Shown: positions 23,790 to 34,544, numbered from the stretch's first letter. The stretch: DNA of 64,000 bases from Rhabdophis nuchalis (GCA_039707465.1 CM077646.1:81120715-81184714), one strand, 5' to 3'. The notes: generated by a model not told the origin, from the sequence alone. Numbers and translations: made by a program.

Positions 23790-24620
23790 CTTTACAAGGA
23801 GAGTTTCAAGACAGGAAAGCATCCCCTCTCTCTGAAACACGTTGCCCAGGGGACATCTTCTCATTTGGGGGTAATCCAGAGCTCTGTGATTTACATTGGC
23901 TGGTTTGAGTGCAGGGACAGGGTTAATGACTGTTGTGAGAGCCTGAATTAGACCTTAAAAAATCATATACAGTTTATAGAAAACTATGTGCTGTACATTT
24001 GTTTTTATTTATCTATGTGTAAATAATTTACATCTTTATTATGTTTTACAAATTATTTAAACGTAAATAACTGAAAATGTTATTATCCCCTATGTCTCCG
24101 CAGGATCTGTTTCCTTTGAGCATATTCTAGTTTCTTTCTTGAAATGCTTTTCACGCACCCCTTTAAATAGAATTTTTTTTAGAATCAACATTTTGCTCCT
24201 CTTATCTATGTTGAATAAATCTTGTAGAAAGAGATTTATCCACATTGGTTTAAAAATGTAGATTTCTTACCGCAGAGTATAATTTAAGATACCTAGTAAA
24301 CAGCTATCTTTGAAATTTGAAATACTAGTAAAGGATGGATCCAGTCTGAGCTAGTTATCATTAATTGTGAATACCAATAATTAATATTTTACTTGAGTTA
24401 GAATATCTGTATATTTTTACTTATTTATTAAACATCGACTTGATTAAGAAAAAAATGAAAGAAATATTCATAGAATTACATTTCAGGTTTTTGAATTGTA
24501 ATCACAGATCACATACATGTAAATTTTCTGCTAAACAATTAATACGATGCTCTAGAATAACTGAGATTTTGTTGCAATAGGATTTGTCTAGCCAGCATGA
24601 ATGGCCAGACAACTTTCAGA
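23790..24620. other. Unassigned AT-rich sequence
   Basis: Nothing recognised. Confidence 0.3.
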
Positions 24621-24624
24621 CAGC

Positions 24625-25064
24625 TATATAATTATAGCTGCCCCATACATCCCTTCGTCCGATCCGCTCCCACAGAGAGGGTCTTCTCCGGGTACCGTCG
24701 GCCAGGCAATGCCGGTTGGCAACGCACAGGGGAAGGGCCTTCTCTGTGGCGGGCCCAGCCCTCTGGAACGACCTACCCCCCGACCTACGCACCACCTCGG
24801 ACCTCCGCCTCTTCCGCCAGCATCTTAAGACATATTTATTCCAACAAGCCAGCCTAGCATAGCCCCCCGTTTCTGACTTTTATCTATAAATTTTAATTCT
24901 CAGGGTTTTAAATGGGTTTTAGCACGGGACTTAATTTAATTGTTTTTAATAATGTATTTTGTCATTTTGTTATGGTTTTTAATAATGCCTGTGCGCCGCC
25001 CTAACAAGGAGAAGGGCGGGGTATAAATTTGAAAAATAAAATAAAAATAAATAAATAAATAATA
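24625..25064 (+). mobile_element. L2-type LINE 3' end with AAAT tail
   Basis: Degenerate codons match 49800-50022 (SHREGLLRV, ALWNDLPPDL-like blocks split over two frames), then CGCCGCCCTAACAAGGAG, GGCGGGGTATAAATTTG and an AAATA tail. Confidence 0.78.
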
Positions 25065-25469
25065 TATTAAACTACATTTCTAAACTGTCAATTGGTTCAC
25101 TTTCATTTTAAGTAGATAAGTAAGTCATTTAAAGGTAAGGGAAGAATCTTATATTATCTGGCTGAAGGGGATATATCCATACCTTGGCAGCAAGCATGCC
25201 TATCATTTGACCCATCCATTGAATAGACAGCAGCAACCTTATTTGATAGGGCATCTTAGGAGGACAGAAATAGGTTTTTAAAAGATGTATGCAAACTATA
25301 AAATCCTAGGGCTGGAAGAGACTTCTAGTCCATCTTTAAATAACATTATTAATGAAAGTGATGTCCTTTGATGGTAAGAAAAAAATAGGCCATACTTAAA
25401 TTTTTATTCTTGATTTGGATTTCTTGCTATTTCGTTTATTTTGTCGGTTTGTCTTTTCCCCCCCTCCAG
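25065..25469. other. Intron or upstream sequence before the first visible exon
   Basis: A short reversed CR1-like remnant (GGGCTGGAAGAGACTTCTAG, 25310-25330) and the pyrimidine tract of the exon acceptor. Otherwise unassigned. Confidence 0.35.
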
Positions 25470-25612
25470 ATCAGAGGTCTTAAAGTGCCCAGTTCCTTCA
25501 CAAAGCAACTCAGAACAGAAGACAAATGTATCTCTGGAAGGACAAGATAGCTTATCACTTGCCAAGCAAGATAGACGTTCACCAACTGGTGGTGCAGGAG
25601 TGTTGGAAAATG
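25470..25612 (+). CDS. Host gene, first visible coding exon (unrecognised protein)
   Basis: The exon follows a pyrimidine tract and AG at 25468-25469. It starts with one base that completes a codon and reads through 47 codons to AAT G, before GT at 25613. The translation is hydrophilic and rich in Ser, Gln and Lys (starts SEVLKCPVPSQSNSEQ, ends GGAGVLEN), with no domain I recognise. Its phase-1 end fits the next exon at 32927 exactly. The same frame stays open to a second possible donor, GTGAGG at 25674. An LTR-like element begins at 25681. The exon feeding it must end in phase 2; I did not find it in the window. Evidence is splice-site and frame logic only; no transcript or homologue was checked. 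Confidence 0.6.
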
Positions 25613-25680
25613 GTAGGGATAAAAATCTTATTACAGAGCACTTTAGTGGGAAAGAGGCCTCTAAACCTCAAGGGTGAGGA

Positions 25681-26337
25681 TGCTGTGGTCCGCTGGTGGC
25701 CTGCGGAACTGGCAGCAGAGTCGGACAGTGAGGAGGTTGGGGAGGAACATGGGCCAGTCATGGAGTCTGGGGAAGGCTTGGATGAGGGCTCTGTGTCGGA
25801 GGCAGAGAGGGGGGCCAGGGCCATCTGGGATTTATGTGCTGCCTCTGGAGTCTCTGGAATCTCACATCAGCAAGGCAGAAGAACAGTGTGAGCCTGTTCA
25901 TACTGTGTGCATGCACAGAGCTTCCAGAAGGCAAGAACAATTAAGACAAAAAGGGCGACTCGGGAGTAAGTCTTGGAGATAATTGGCCCCTCCCATAAGA
26001 CATAAAAGAGGAGCAAACATATGTGAGCCTTTGCAGGAAGCGATTTTGTTCATTCTGGTTGGTTTAAACTCATTAGAAGCTCCGTGTGACTCTGTGCTCT
26101 GTTTGGTCTTGCAAAACTAATAGGCAATTAGATCTCTGGCAGCATTTCAAGGGAGATAAAGGTGGGTGCTTATCAGCATTACTCTGAAAGACTGTGGCAG
26201 ACATCTGTCGGACTCTTTACCGACTGTGACTCATTGTGGGCTATGAATGAATATAATTCACAGCCATTTAAATAAAAAGAGGCTTTTGGGGACTAAGGGT
26301 GTGATTTATACTGTCTCAGGAAGCCTAGGTCACAATA
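25681..26337 (+). mobile_element. Second solo-LTR-like element
   Basis: It starts TGCTGTGGTCC, has GGCCCCTCCCATAAGACATA with CATAAAAG as a TATA-like box (26001-26008), and AATAAA at 26271-26276. GAGGA flanks it (25676-25680, 26338-26342). Blocks match the reversed copy at 15999-16483 (GGCCCCTCCCA, TTTGCAGGAA). The right end is not the usual CA, perhaps from mutation. No internal retroviral or retrotransposon genes are present. Confidence 0.55.
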
Positions 26338-27212
26338 GAGGATTCAACGGAAACCTCGGGAGGGTAATTGGTGGTACAAATAAATGTCCACTCTCAAGAA
26401 TATGTTGGCTGTGTTTTTAATGGTCTCATGCTATTATGGAAAACTTTATTATGGAAACTGTGACTTATTTTTCTTTGAAATGATTTTATAGCATACGGTA
26501 CCTCAGCCAATACTATAAACACAACAATGTGGTAAGACTTTCTAATAGGATGGCATGCACTGCAGGGATAATTTTAATTCCTATATTCCGATTCATTTAA
26601 TCTTCCTTTTTTAGCAGTACTAGAAAGATATAAAAAATAGCATTTGGATGTATTCTTTTTTTTTAAATCACAAATCAAAAAGGCACAGCAGTTTTGCTTT
26701 CTTTTACCTTTATAGAACCTTCTGTAAAGGTAAATCAGGCATTGCAGGATAAAAAAAAAAAAGCACAAGCCATCAATTGAATTTAACTGGAAAAGTTTTA
26801 CCTAGGTCTCTTAAAGGGGCCAGAGTGTTTTTCATTGTGTTCCTGTTTGTTCCTGCTTTAAAAATGGTCAGATTTAAGTGAGTGAGGATAATTGGTTAAT
26901 CATTTCTGTACATTTGATCTTACAGTAAACACTGTAGAGCATTTCCTATTCCAGAAGGCTTACTTCTGGAAAACTACTAGCTCATCCCCTGGAATGGCTG
27001 AACTAGCACATTCTGGAAGAAAAATGGAACAAATGTTCCATACCCAGAACAGGATATTTTTCACACAACTAGAATAAAGCTGTTATTGAAGTCTCCTGGA
27101 TAGAAATGTTTGGAATGTTGATTAGAAAGAATTCCAGTTTATCCTCCAAGATTATGAAAAATGTACTCAGATATGTAGTCATGAAGCTGAAGTTTTTTCA
27201 AACTTATTTTTC
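26338..27212. other. Unassigned intronic sequence
   Basis: Nothing recognised. Confidence 0.3.
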
Positions 27213-27603
27213 AGAGTATAAGATGCACCGGAGTATAAGACACACCAAGATTTTGAAGAGGCAATTTAAAAAAACAGTTTTTGCACTCTGCAGACCTCCC
27301 AAAAATGGTCCATTTTTTGCCAAAACCGGCCCAATTTTGTCAAAAAAAAGGGCATGCCTAGGAGGCTTATAAAGTGCTCCTGGGGGCTGGGGGGCAAAAA
27401 CAAGCCAGTTTTTTGCTCATTTTTGCCCTCCCCAACCTCCAGGAGCACTTTGTATGCATCCTAAAGGCTATACACAGCCATTTTGGTGAAGGGAGCTGGG
27501 TTTCGGGAGGCCAAAAATGCTGTATTGAGTGTATGTGATGCACCCAGATTTTCATCCTCTTTTTTGAGGGAAAAGGGTGTGTCTTATACGCTGAAAAATA
27601 CGG
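27213..27603 (+). mobile_element. TA-type MITE (GTATTTTTCAGAGTATAAG ends), copy without satellite
   Basis: Left end TTATTTTTCAGAGTATAAGA and right end TCTTATACGCTGAAAAATAC are inverted. The interior shares CTCTGCAGACCTCC and the repeated TCCTGGGGGCTGGGG block with 47398-48456. No CTAC array is present. Confidence 0.7.
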
Positions 27604-28672
27604 CAATTTGATTTTTAAACACTTTTTCTAATTGATGTAAATTTGTACTTCATCGATTATTTATTTATATTTTATTTTACACAATTTCTATGGTGCTTCA
27701 TCATAAGACTTTGGGCTGGTTAAAAAAGTAAAGTAAAATGAGCAACATAGTCATAAAGACTTTGAAAAGGTAATAAATATAACCAATAAAAACATATAAT
27801 GATAGCAGTCCCCACTGTACATTATGGCCTAAAGCCTGATGAAAGAGCATAATTTATTTTCAGAAGATTAATAGGGACAGGGGGTTTCTTTACATTGAGG
27901 GGCAATCTTTAATTGTCTAGCCTCTTGGTTCTCTTCCCACTGAGTTTTACATGGATGGGAATCCTTCAGCATACTTCCTAGCTCAAATGCATAGTACAGA
28001 ACAGCATGAAGAAAATGGTCCCCATAATAACTGGGACAACTGTTCAGAAGATCATGGCCAAACAGTCAAGCCTTCTTCCCCAATTATCGTACCGTGTAAC
28101 CATCTACTTGGGAAGACTTGGAACCACTGGAAAATAGTGGTCTTCAGCTTCCAGTTCTCACAATGTTATCAAATATTACTGATAAATCTACCTGAACCAG
28201 AAGAGATGTACTGCCCTAGTCAAGATCTAGGTATAGATCATATAGATGAATGATCAGTGCAACTTCTGTCTTATGCTTGGCCTGAAATATGACTGGCAGA
28301 GATCTAAATGACCAGATTCTTTCTAGACTTTCTGAGTCCTGGTTATCTACTCCAAAAAAATCTCCTCCTAAAAGAGAATGTTGAAGATGGAGCAGAAATT
28401 ATCCAGTGCTGCTGGATTAAGTGCAAATTCACTCACCTGGGTCAGGCCATCTTAACTGTTCCTATTACCCTGCAGAATTGAGACCGAAAATAATTTGACA
28501 ATGCCAAATTATGGATGGAAATGACTTCCACCTTCAAATCACAAACCCACTTCTCTCAGTTGAATCAAGTATTACCTGGAATAAGCATGGCTGTTCCCAT
28601 GGCCATGAGATCCTGGCCACTCCTTATCATTCCCCTGGGCATGCAACCCTCAGGTAATTTTATTACCTACCA
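27604..28672. other. Unassigned intronic sequence
   Basis: Nothing recognised. Confidence 0.3.
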
Positions 28673-28770
28673 CCTATGGAGATTCTCAGTCATCCGGATC
28701 ATGGTTGTCCCAAAGATGCTTTTTCAAAAGGCAACTGGACTTTGTTTTCCTTGAAGACATTTTGCTTAAA
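28673..28770 (+). mobile_element. Fragment of the snapback MITE family of 1877
   Basis: CTATGGAGATTCTCAGTCAT, GTTGTCCCAAAGATGC and AAAGGCAACTGGACTTT match the 5' part of 1877-2045; the hairpin half is missing. Confidence 0.6.
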
Positions 28771-30559
28771 TGAACTGACCTAATTGTTAATTTAATTGCA
28801 AAACAATAGAGTAATGACTAAGTGCATCTGTGTATTTAGGACCAGCTTTCATTTAGTGTGAAAGACACACATTTTCCCCCCATGGGCTTTTGTATATATA
28901 TACTAAAATTTAAAAAAAAAACAGAATTGTAAAAGACCAAATTTTAGTTTTAGATGTCAGAGATTAAAATAATGGAGGTTTAAGAATACATGCTTCTAAC
29001 AAATATCCAAGATGAGCTTATGACAGAAGTTTCCTTTATAAAGATGAAAAAAATAGGGTAAATACCTTTACTTCATTATGCCTACCTGTATGCACTCCCT
29101 ATAACTTCACAAGGAGCTTTGATCTTAGATCATTCACTTCTTTAAAGGCTTGTCTTTGGTTTCAGACGTGAGTGCATCTGTGTACACCAGCACCAGCAGT
29201 GTAACTGAAAGAAGCCAGAAGCGCTATCTCTGCTGTTGCATCAAATAACCACCAAATTTAAGCTTAAGGTTTGATGTGGTTTAAACTAGATCCAAAGCTT
29301 GAGAAAAAAGCAACATTTAAAAGAGACAATACTAACCCCCCTCCTCCATCCCCTATTGTTTGCTTCTTAATATATTGCACAAATCCCACAATGACTGTGA
29401 TTCTTACAGCTGGGTAGATACAGCATCTGCTTATTAATTAATCATTTGGGACAAATGATTATGTTCAAAGGAAAGCCTTGAAGTTGAAAGCTTATACAAA
29501 GAACATGGATATATGAGGCAATCGGGCGTTTGAACTAATGTTGGGAAATAAGCATTTTACTAACAGTGGATTGTCTACTTCACTTAATTAGAGCACACAC
29601 ACACACACACTCGCCCCAGTTTTGTTATTGTATAAGAAAAGGACAACTTTGTTCACAAGACATTCTTTGCTAAGCTTGTCATCTGATGGGCATTTTCTTT
29701 ATTTTGGGTTTTACCACAGTGCCCTCTGCTGGACTAAACGGCAAACATTCAGCCATTGTCGCAGCATTAGCAGCAACAATATTTGTACAGCAATATGAAA
29801 GTGCTGCTTGCAAATTGTACTTTTTGCTAGCATTGTTCACTCTCTTCTCAAATACCGAAAAGGGACCCGACACAAAATAACACGTCTTCTGATTCAAGAG
29901 GCTATGCCTTATATGTTGCCTCAGAAGGAAGACCCAACTTTTCTTTTGAAATAAAACACAATTTTCCAGTTAAAGAGATACTTGATTTTACAAAGACATT
30001 AGAAGAAAATAATCAACCAGCTTGAGCAGAAGTCTTTTAAAAAGGCTGTGTTTTATACTCCTAGTACCACATAACAGTGATTAACAGAGAAAACTGACAC
30101 CTCCAGTTGCAAAATAGCTGCTTGCAACAAATGTGTGAATAATAGCTAGCAGCAGTCTTTACAAATGCAGTTTGTGAAGAAATTTGTGTCAATAAAACAG
30201 GCAATTGTCTAAATTATTCAACCAATATTTTCTCTCCCTTGCAAATGTACTCTGGAAATCTGATTGAAAAGACTGCCTTAGCCTAAAGCACTTCATCTTC
30301 TCTGCCTGAGTGTTATTAAGTACATGATATTAGTGCCAAAATAAATCCTCTTTTGTCTGCCTACATGCCATAAACAGCTGGTAGAAAAAACAACTTTGCC
30401 CTCTGAACATGAGACACCACTCCTCCAAGATCTTGCTCCCATCTTCCTTGCATCTTATATCAGTTCCTTTCCTATCTTTGCCTTTGGTTCACCATCTCCA
30501 CCACGAAAAGGTTGAACTAGCTCAACCTTTTCGTTGTTGAGTCTCCACATTTTTCTTTG
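28771..30559. other. Unassigned intronic sequence, free of recognised repeats
   Basis: Nearly 1.8 kb without a recognised transposon, unusual for this window; it contains the CTCF-like motif at 29719-29732 and a short CA run near 29595. Confidence 0.35.
29719..29732 (-). promoter_or_regulatory. CTCF-core-like motif
   Basis: The minus strand reads CCAGCAGAGGGCAC, which fits the vertebrate CTCF core consensus (CCASYAGRKGGCRS) at every position. One 14-mer can occur by chance, and binding is not shown. Confidence 0.4.
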
Positions 30560-30830
30560 GCAAGATTTCATAAGTGGTTCAGCATTGGCTTCTTCCTAGT
30601 GCTGAGAGAAAGTGACTGTCCTAAAGTCATTGAGCTGGCTTTGTGCCTAAGGCAGCTTACAGTCTCCTGGTTTTTACCATAGACCAGAGATTCCCAATCT
30701 TGGTAACTTTAAGACACATGGACTTCAACTCCCAGAATTTCTAGAAGTTCACATGTCTTGAAGTTGGGAACTCCTAGTCTAACCTGATGTCTTAATCACT
30801 ATACCAAACGGCCTCTCGCTCCTCTCCTTT
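30560..30830 (-). mobile_element. tRNA-derived SINE, family 2, split by a small MITE
   Basis: The reversed SINE reads TGAGAGAAAGTGACTGTCC, GAGCTGGCTTTGTGCC, then, after 30690-30783, AATCACTATACCAAACGGCC from the tRNA-like head. The gap is filled by a decayed palindromic element. Confidence 0.6.
30690..30783 (+). mobile_element. Decayed palindromic hAT-like MITE
   Basis: AGATTCCCAATCTTGG and AAGTTGGGAACTCC ends with GACTTCAACTCCCAGAATT in the left arm; the right arm is shortened. Target duplication not clear. Confidence 0.5.
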
Positions 30831-31639
30831 GTTCCACCTTATGTCGAAACTCATAAAGGTTCTCTTCATTCCTTCCTCCAGCCTTCTTTTTCCATTCAGC
30901 CTTTGTTAATCATCAGGCTTTCCTGTAACTATGGGATTATTTCTGGTCAAGATGTTGCTCATGCAACTGTGCAAGTTCAGGAACACAATTTAACAAAAGT
31001 TCCAGGTACAATTGATTTTCACTTTAATATACTACTTTCCCCCTTTTTTTTCTTTTTATGTAGGTGTACACACAAATTTGCTTAAGAGGAAAGCACAAAA
31101 CAACCCTTTGTGTGCAATGGTTGGTTACACTGTTGGGGATTAACAAGGTTTAATAAGGAAAGATACTATATATAACTCTAACAGTTGTTTTACTTTTATC
31201 GATAAGATTATGCTCCTTAAGAAAGAAAACCTGACTCTTTACAGAGGACCGAACATAGATATTCTGCAAAGCATGTCTTCAAAGATAACTCACATTTTAT
31301 GTAGGGGTCATATTACCCAAATCTAAATTCCACAACCATAGAAAATGTGGATTATAAATTACATAATTAGACATAGAGTGATACATTCCTAATTTGCTTG
31401 ATTATGAGGAGGATTAACTCAAAGGTTGCGTTACTAATGATCGAAGAAAAAGTCAGGCAAATATATTTCCAAAGGAAGGAGAGGAATAGTGCAGGGCATT
31501 TCATAGGATCTTCAGTAAGTAAGGCTGCAGTTTATCATATGGAAATGTGGGGGGGGGGGGGGGGGGAATTACATTCACAACTATTAACATGTTATTGGGA
31601 TTGTTCTTTATTTCTGTTTGTAGTAGAAAATGACATATG
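30831..31639. other. Unassigned intronic sequence with an 18-G run
   Basis: No family recognised. A homopolymer of 18 G occupies 31549-31566. Confidence 0.4.
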
Positions 31640-31644
31640 ACATA

Positions 31645-31700
31645 CACCTTCGGGGAGAGGGGGTGGTCTAGGAATATAAATAAATAAATAAGTAAATAAG

Positions 31701-31739
<39 letters not shown>

Positions 31740-31741
31740 AT
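31645..31741 (+). mobile_element. L2-type 3' tip with TAAA tail
   Basis: GGGGAGAGGGGGTGGTCTAG is the last part of the L2 3' UTR, followed by TAAA-type repeats that end where the Tc1 element starts. Confidence 0.65.
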
Positions 31742-32284
31742 AGCCAAAAGTATTCGCTCACCTGCCTTTACTCGCATATGAATTTACAGTAAGTGACATC
31801 CCATTCCTAATCCATAGGGTTCAATATGACATCGGTCTACTGCGCACTGTTCTTGAGCTAATCTGAAGGCCACATGAAGCTTGGAGGTCTGTAGCGATTG
31901 ACTCTGCAGAACCTTGGAGTCCTCTTCGCACTATGCGCCTCAGCATCCGCTGACCCCGTTCCATCAGTTTACGTGGCCTACCACTTTGTGGCTGAGTTGC
32001 TGTCATTCCCAAACACTTCCACGTTCTTATAATACATCTGACAGTTGACTGTGGAATATTTAGGAGCGAGGAAATTTCACGACTGGATTTGTTGCACAGG
32101 TGGCATCGTATCACAGTTCCTTCCACGCTGAGCTCCTGAGAGCGACCCATTCTTTCACAAATGTTTGTAAAAACAGTCTGCATGCCTAGGTACTTGATTT
32201 TTATACACCTGTGGCCATGGAAGTGATTGGAACACCTGATTGATTATTTGGATGGGTGAGCAAATACATTTGGCAATATAGTGT
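31742..32284 (-). mobile_element. Internally deleted Tc1-like DNA transposon
   Basis: Inverted ends AGCCAAAAGTATTCGCTCAC and GTGAGCAAATACATTTGGC bound 543 bp. The right end runs to CAATATAGTG before TA; the left end lacks about ten bases. The interior holds the N-terminal transposase frame below joined abruptly to the far end (near 31830), so most of the gene is missing. From memory the ends and the coding part resemble Tc1 elements of ray-finned fishes. Confidence 0.85.
31821..32183 (-). pseudogene. Tc1 transposase, N-terminal DNA-binding part only
   Basis: The 120-codon frame starts MQTVFTNICERMGRSQELS; an in-family start would be the Met of MGRSQE. A first helix-turn-helix (REISSLLNIPQSTVRCII), the GRPRK AT-hook-like linker and a second helical half (SAESIATDL) form the paired-like DNA-binding region of Tc1 transposases. 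The DDE catalytic domain, normally about 220 further residues, is absent, so it cannot cut DNA. The last residues (SRPMSY) are read through the deletion joint. Confidence 0.85.
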
Positions 32285-32926
32285 ACATCTCCTATATATG
32301 TTCAAATACCATGCGAAGCATGCCACCGATTGCTGATCCACATTTTCATCCTATTTGGTTCAAATTCAAGAGTCAGCTTATCCATAGTTTGACCTATATG
32401 CAAATACTGTTATATACAGGATATATGATTTCTTGGGAGGGGGGGAAGGTGTTACTATATATGCTCGTAGATAAGCTGAACCTAATGTGGTATGTCTGTC
32501 TGTCTGTTGTAGTACTTAGAATTCTCAGCTTCTCTGAAAATATATATGGTTCTTTCTGGCTTGATGTATCAGTGGAAGTGGCTGTGGTGGGAGGGGGAAG
32601 AGGGGATGGCTTTATGCATGCACGCGCCCCCACATCTTTCACAAATACAGCTTTATGCGCGCTCTCCTATCACTTCCACGGCCCAGCACTGGGCCACATG
32701 CCAGGGGCTTCGGGACTCCTGATATATGGTATATAAGGTAGCAGATGTCTATTTAGGGTAGCAGATTATGAAGAAGGAGGTCCTTTTTTGTTTGGCAATG
32801 AATTACTGTAGTATTTGAACTAATTATTCCCAAAATTGTTTTTGTCTGGATTTAAAAACTGCTAATTGAATATGATGGTTATAGTGATTGACTTATTTTG
32901 GGGGGGTTATTCTGTTTTCTTTCTAG
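32285..32926. other. Unassigned intronic sequence before the second exon
   Basis: GTCTGTCTGTCT run near 32492 and the exon acceptor tract; otherwise nothing recognised. Confidence 0.3.
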
Positions 32927-33062
32927 TAGAAGATCAGATGTTTCGTTCTGTGGAAGGCCAGGCTGCCTCTGATGAAGAGGAAGAGAAATGGATAGGCGAC
33001 CAGCAATCCCAAATGGTTGAAGTAAAGAAGCTCTTAGCTAGATTTCCTTGTTCCAATAGCGG
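32927..33062 (+). CDS. Host gene, second visible coding exon (acidic segment)
   Basis: AG at 32925-32926 follows a T-rich tract and the donor GTACGT starts at 33063. The exon enters with two bases of a split codon and leaves with two (136 nt), so it joins 25612 in phase 1 and 33876 in phase 2. It encodes an acidic stretch (EDQMFRSVEG, then a DEEEEK run) and VKKLLARFPC. A second AG three bases downstream (32928-32929) would remove one residue without changing frame. An 11-bp inverted repeat starts eight bases after the exon boundary. Because its length is not a multiple of three, skipping it would need the longer donor of the previous exon, which happens to be in frame. Confidence 0.65.
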
Positions 33063-33070
33063 GTACGTCT

Positions 33071-33099
33071 CAGTGTCTATGTCATAGTCATAGACACTG
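33071..33099 (+). repeat. Perfect inverted repeat just after a splice donor
   Basis: CAGTGTCTATG (33071-33081) and CATAGACACTG (33089-33099) pair perfectly across seven bases. It begins eight bases after the exon end at 33062. Confidence 0.85.
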
Positions 33100-33210
33100 T
33101 CATAGTCATAGTTGTAACTTTTGTCCTTGCTATTTTTTCTGAAAATGCTGTTGTGTGACATAGCAAAAATATTACAGGTAGACCTGCTTTGGAATATGTG
33201 ATATGGTTAT

Positions 33211-33596
33211 GCAGATAGTCCTTGCTCAACCACCACTTGTTCAGCAACTGCTGAAAATTACAACAGTGATGAATGGAGGAACTACTGCCATTCCTTCTAG
33301 TTGTGGGCATCACAGCATACCTGTGGTCACATGATTGCGATTTGGGTGCTTGGCAACCTGCTTACAATCACAACAGTTGCAGCATCCAGTAGTCATGTGA
33401 TCACCATTTATGATCTTCAGGGCTGTCTTCAGAAAAGCAAATCAATGGGGAAGCTGGCTGGGGGGTCACAAATGACAATCAAATGACCATAAGATGCTGC
33501 AAACAACGTTAACTTCTGTTGTAAGTCAACATGACGTCACACTTTACAACTCTGTCACTTAGCAGTAGACTTGTTGGTCCCAATTAATGTTGTTAG
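33211..33596 (+). mobile_element. MITE of the AGGACTACCTG family (diverged)
   Basis: AGATAGTCCTTGCTCAACCA, TCATGTGATCACCATTTATG and TAAGTCAACATGACGTCAC-type segments follow the order of 55085-55495. Confidence 0.5.
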
Positions 33597-33629
33597 AAGA
33601 AAACCGACCTGTCTGGAACAGGCATGTGT

Positions 33630-33750
33630 AAGATTTATTAGTAATTGTACCTTTTTTTACATTTGTGCCTCCAAATCGTTGTTGACTGCAGGTGACTGTC
33701 CCTGCAAGACAAGTCCCTGCAATTTCCTTGACAAAATTTCGGAAGTGATT
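33630..33750 (-). mobile_element. tRNA-derived SINE family 2, partial
   Basis: GTTGACTGCAGGTGACTGTC, ACAAGTCCCTGCAATTTCC and CGGAAGTGATTTATTT correspond to the reversed 3' body of this SINE. Confidence 0.45.
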
Positions 33751-33875
33751 TATTTATTAAACCAATTTATATAACTGACCATATTAGGAGGTTTTACCTC
33801 CTAATATCTTCATATTGCATATCATTAGACTACTAAGATGGAGAAAAGCAGTGACCAGAATTTTTCTCTCTCTAG

Positions 33876-34041
33876 GTGTTATGACACAACGCTGAAGCAT
33901 CTGTGGTCATCCTTTGGAAACCCCAGTAGCTGTGGCCATGAAAACTCCCTTGCGGAATTAGTCCAACAACTCTCAAAATTAAAAGATGACTTTCAAATGA
34001 AAGGGCAGGAAGAGAAAGCTCTGGAAACAAATATGGAAGAG
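33876..34041 (+). CDS. Host gene, third visible coding exon (start of coiled coil)
   Basis: The acceptor is TTTTTCTCTCTCTAG ending at 33875 and the donor is GTAAAT at 34042. The single entering base completes a Gly codon; 55 codons follow and the exon ends in phase 0. The translation opens CYDTTLKHLWSSFGN and continues into LAELVQQLSKLKDDF and a Glu/Lys-rich run, with Leu spacing typical of a coiled coil. Both boundaries match the neighbouring exons in frame. The family is not recognised; a centrosomal, cytoskeletal or trafficking coiled-coil protein is possible, but nothing seen here decides it. Confidence 0.7.
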
Positions 34042-34379
34042 GTAAATTCATTTTATATTCTGTCTTTTGATCAAAAGACACTTTCACTGATATCACCTGC
34101 ACATTTCAGAACAAGAAGACTCAGCTGTGATAGTTTTCAGCTTTCATTCCCTGAAAGCTCAGTTTTTATGCAATTCTTTAATTGCAGTGCATAATTCCAT
34201 GGACTCTTATACAGTTCATCTATTTACTATTTCTTGATCAACAAGCCTATAAAAATTATGTTCTGTTAAAGTATGGGAAGCAGGGTACATTTATATGTCA
34301 TCAGATCACAACTAATCATCTCCAGTTGATATAGTGAGGTATAGCATGATTTTCTATCTGACAACATCTAAATGGTCAT
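34042..34379. other. Unassigned intronic sequence
   Basis: Nothing recognised. Confidence 0.3.
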
Positions 34380-34544
34380 CAGAGATGGGTTTCTCCTGGT
34401 TCACCCTGGATTGGGCAAACCTGTAGTGGTGGTGGCTGGAGGCTCCGCCCACCTGCCCAGACACTTCTGCACATGCGCAGAAGCATTGCACATGCACACA
34501 CACATGAGCGAACCGGTTGTAAAATAAATTGAAACCCACCACTG
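34380..34544 (+). mobile_element. hAT-like element (GTGGGTTTC ends)
   Basis: Ends CAGAGATGGGTTTC and GAAACCCACCACTG. Interior with TCCGCCCACCTG and GCACATGCGCAGAAGCAT is shared with 38421-38566 and partly 54665-54847. Left flank ATGGTCAT compares with ATGGGCAG on the right. Confidence 0.7.

Noticed and set aside
25526..25891. 121-codon frame overlapping the first host exon in another frame
   Set aside because: It runs from the exon into the LTR-like element; the other frame is the one that agrees with the downstream exons.
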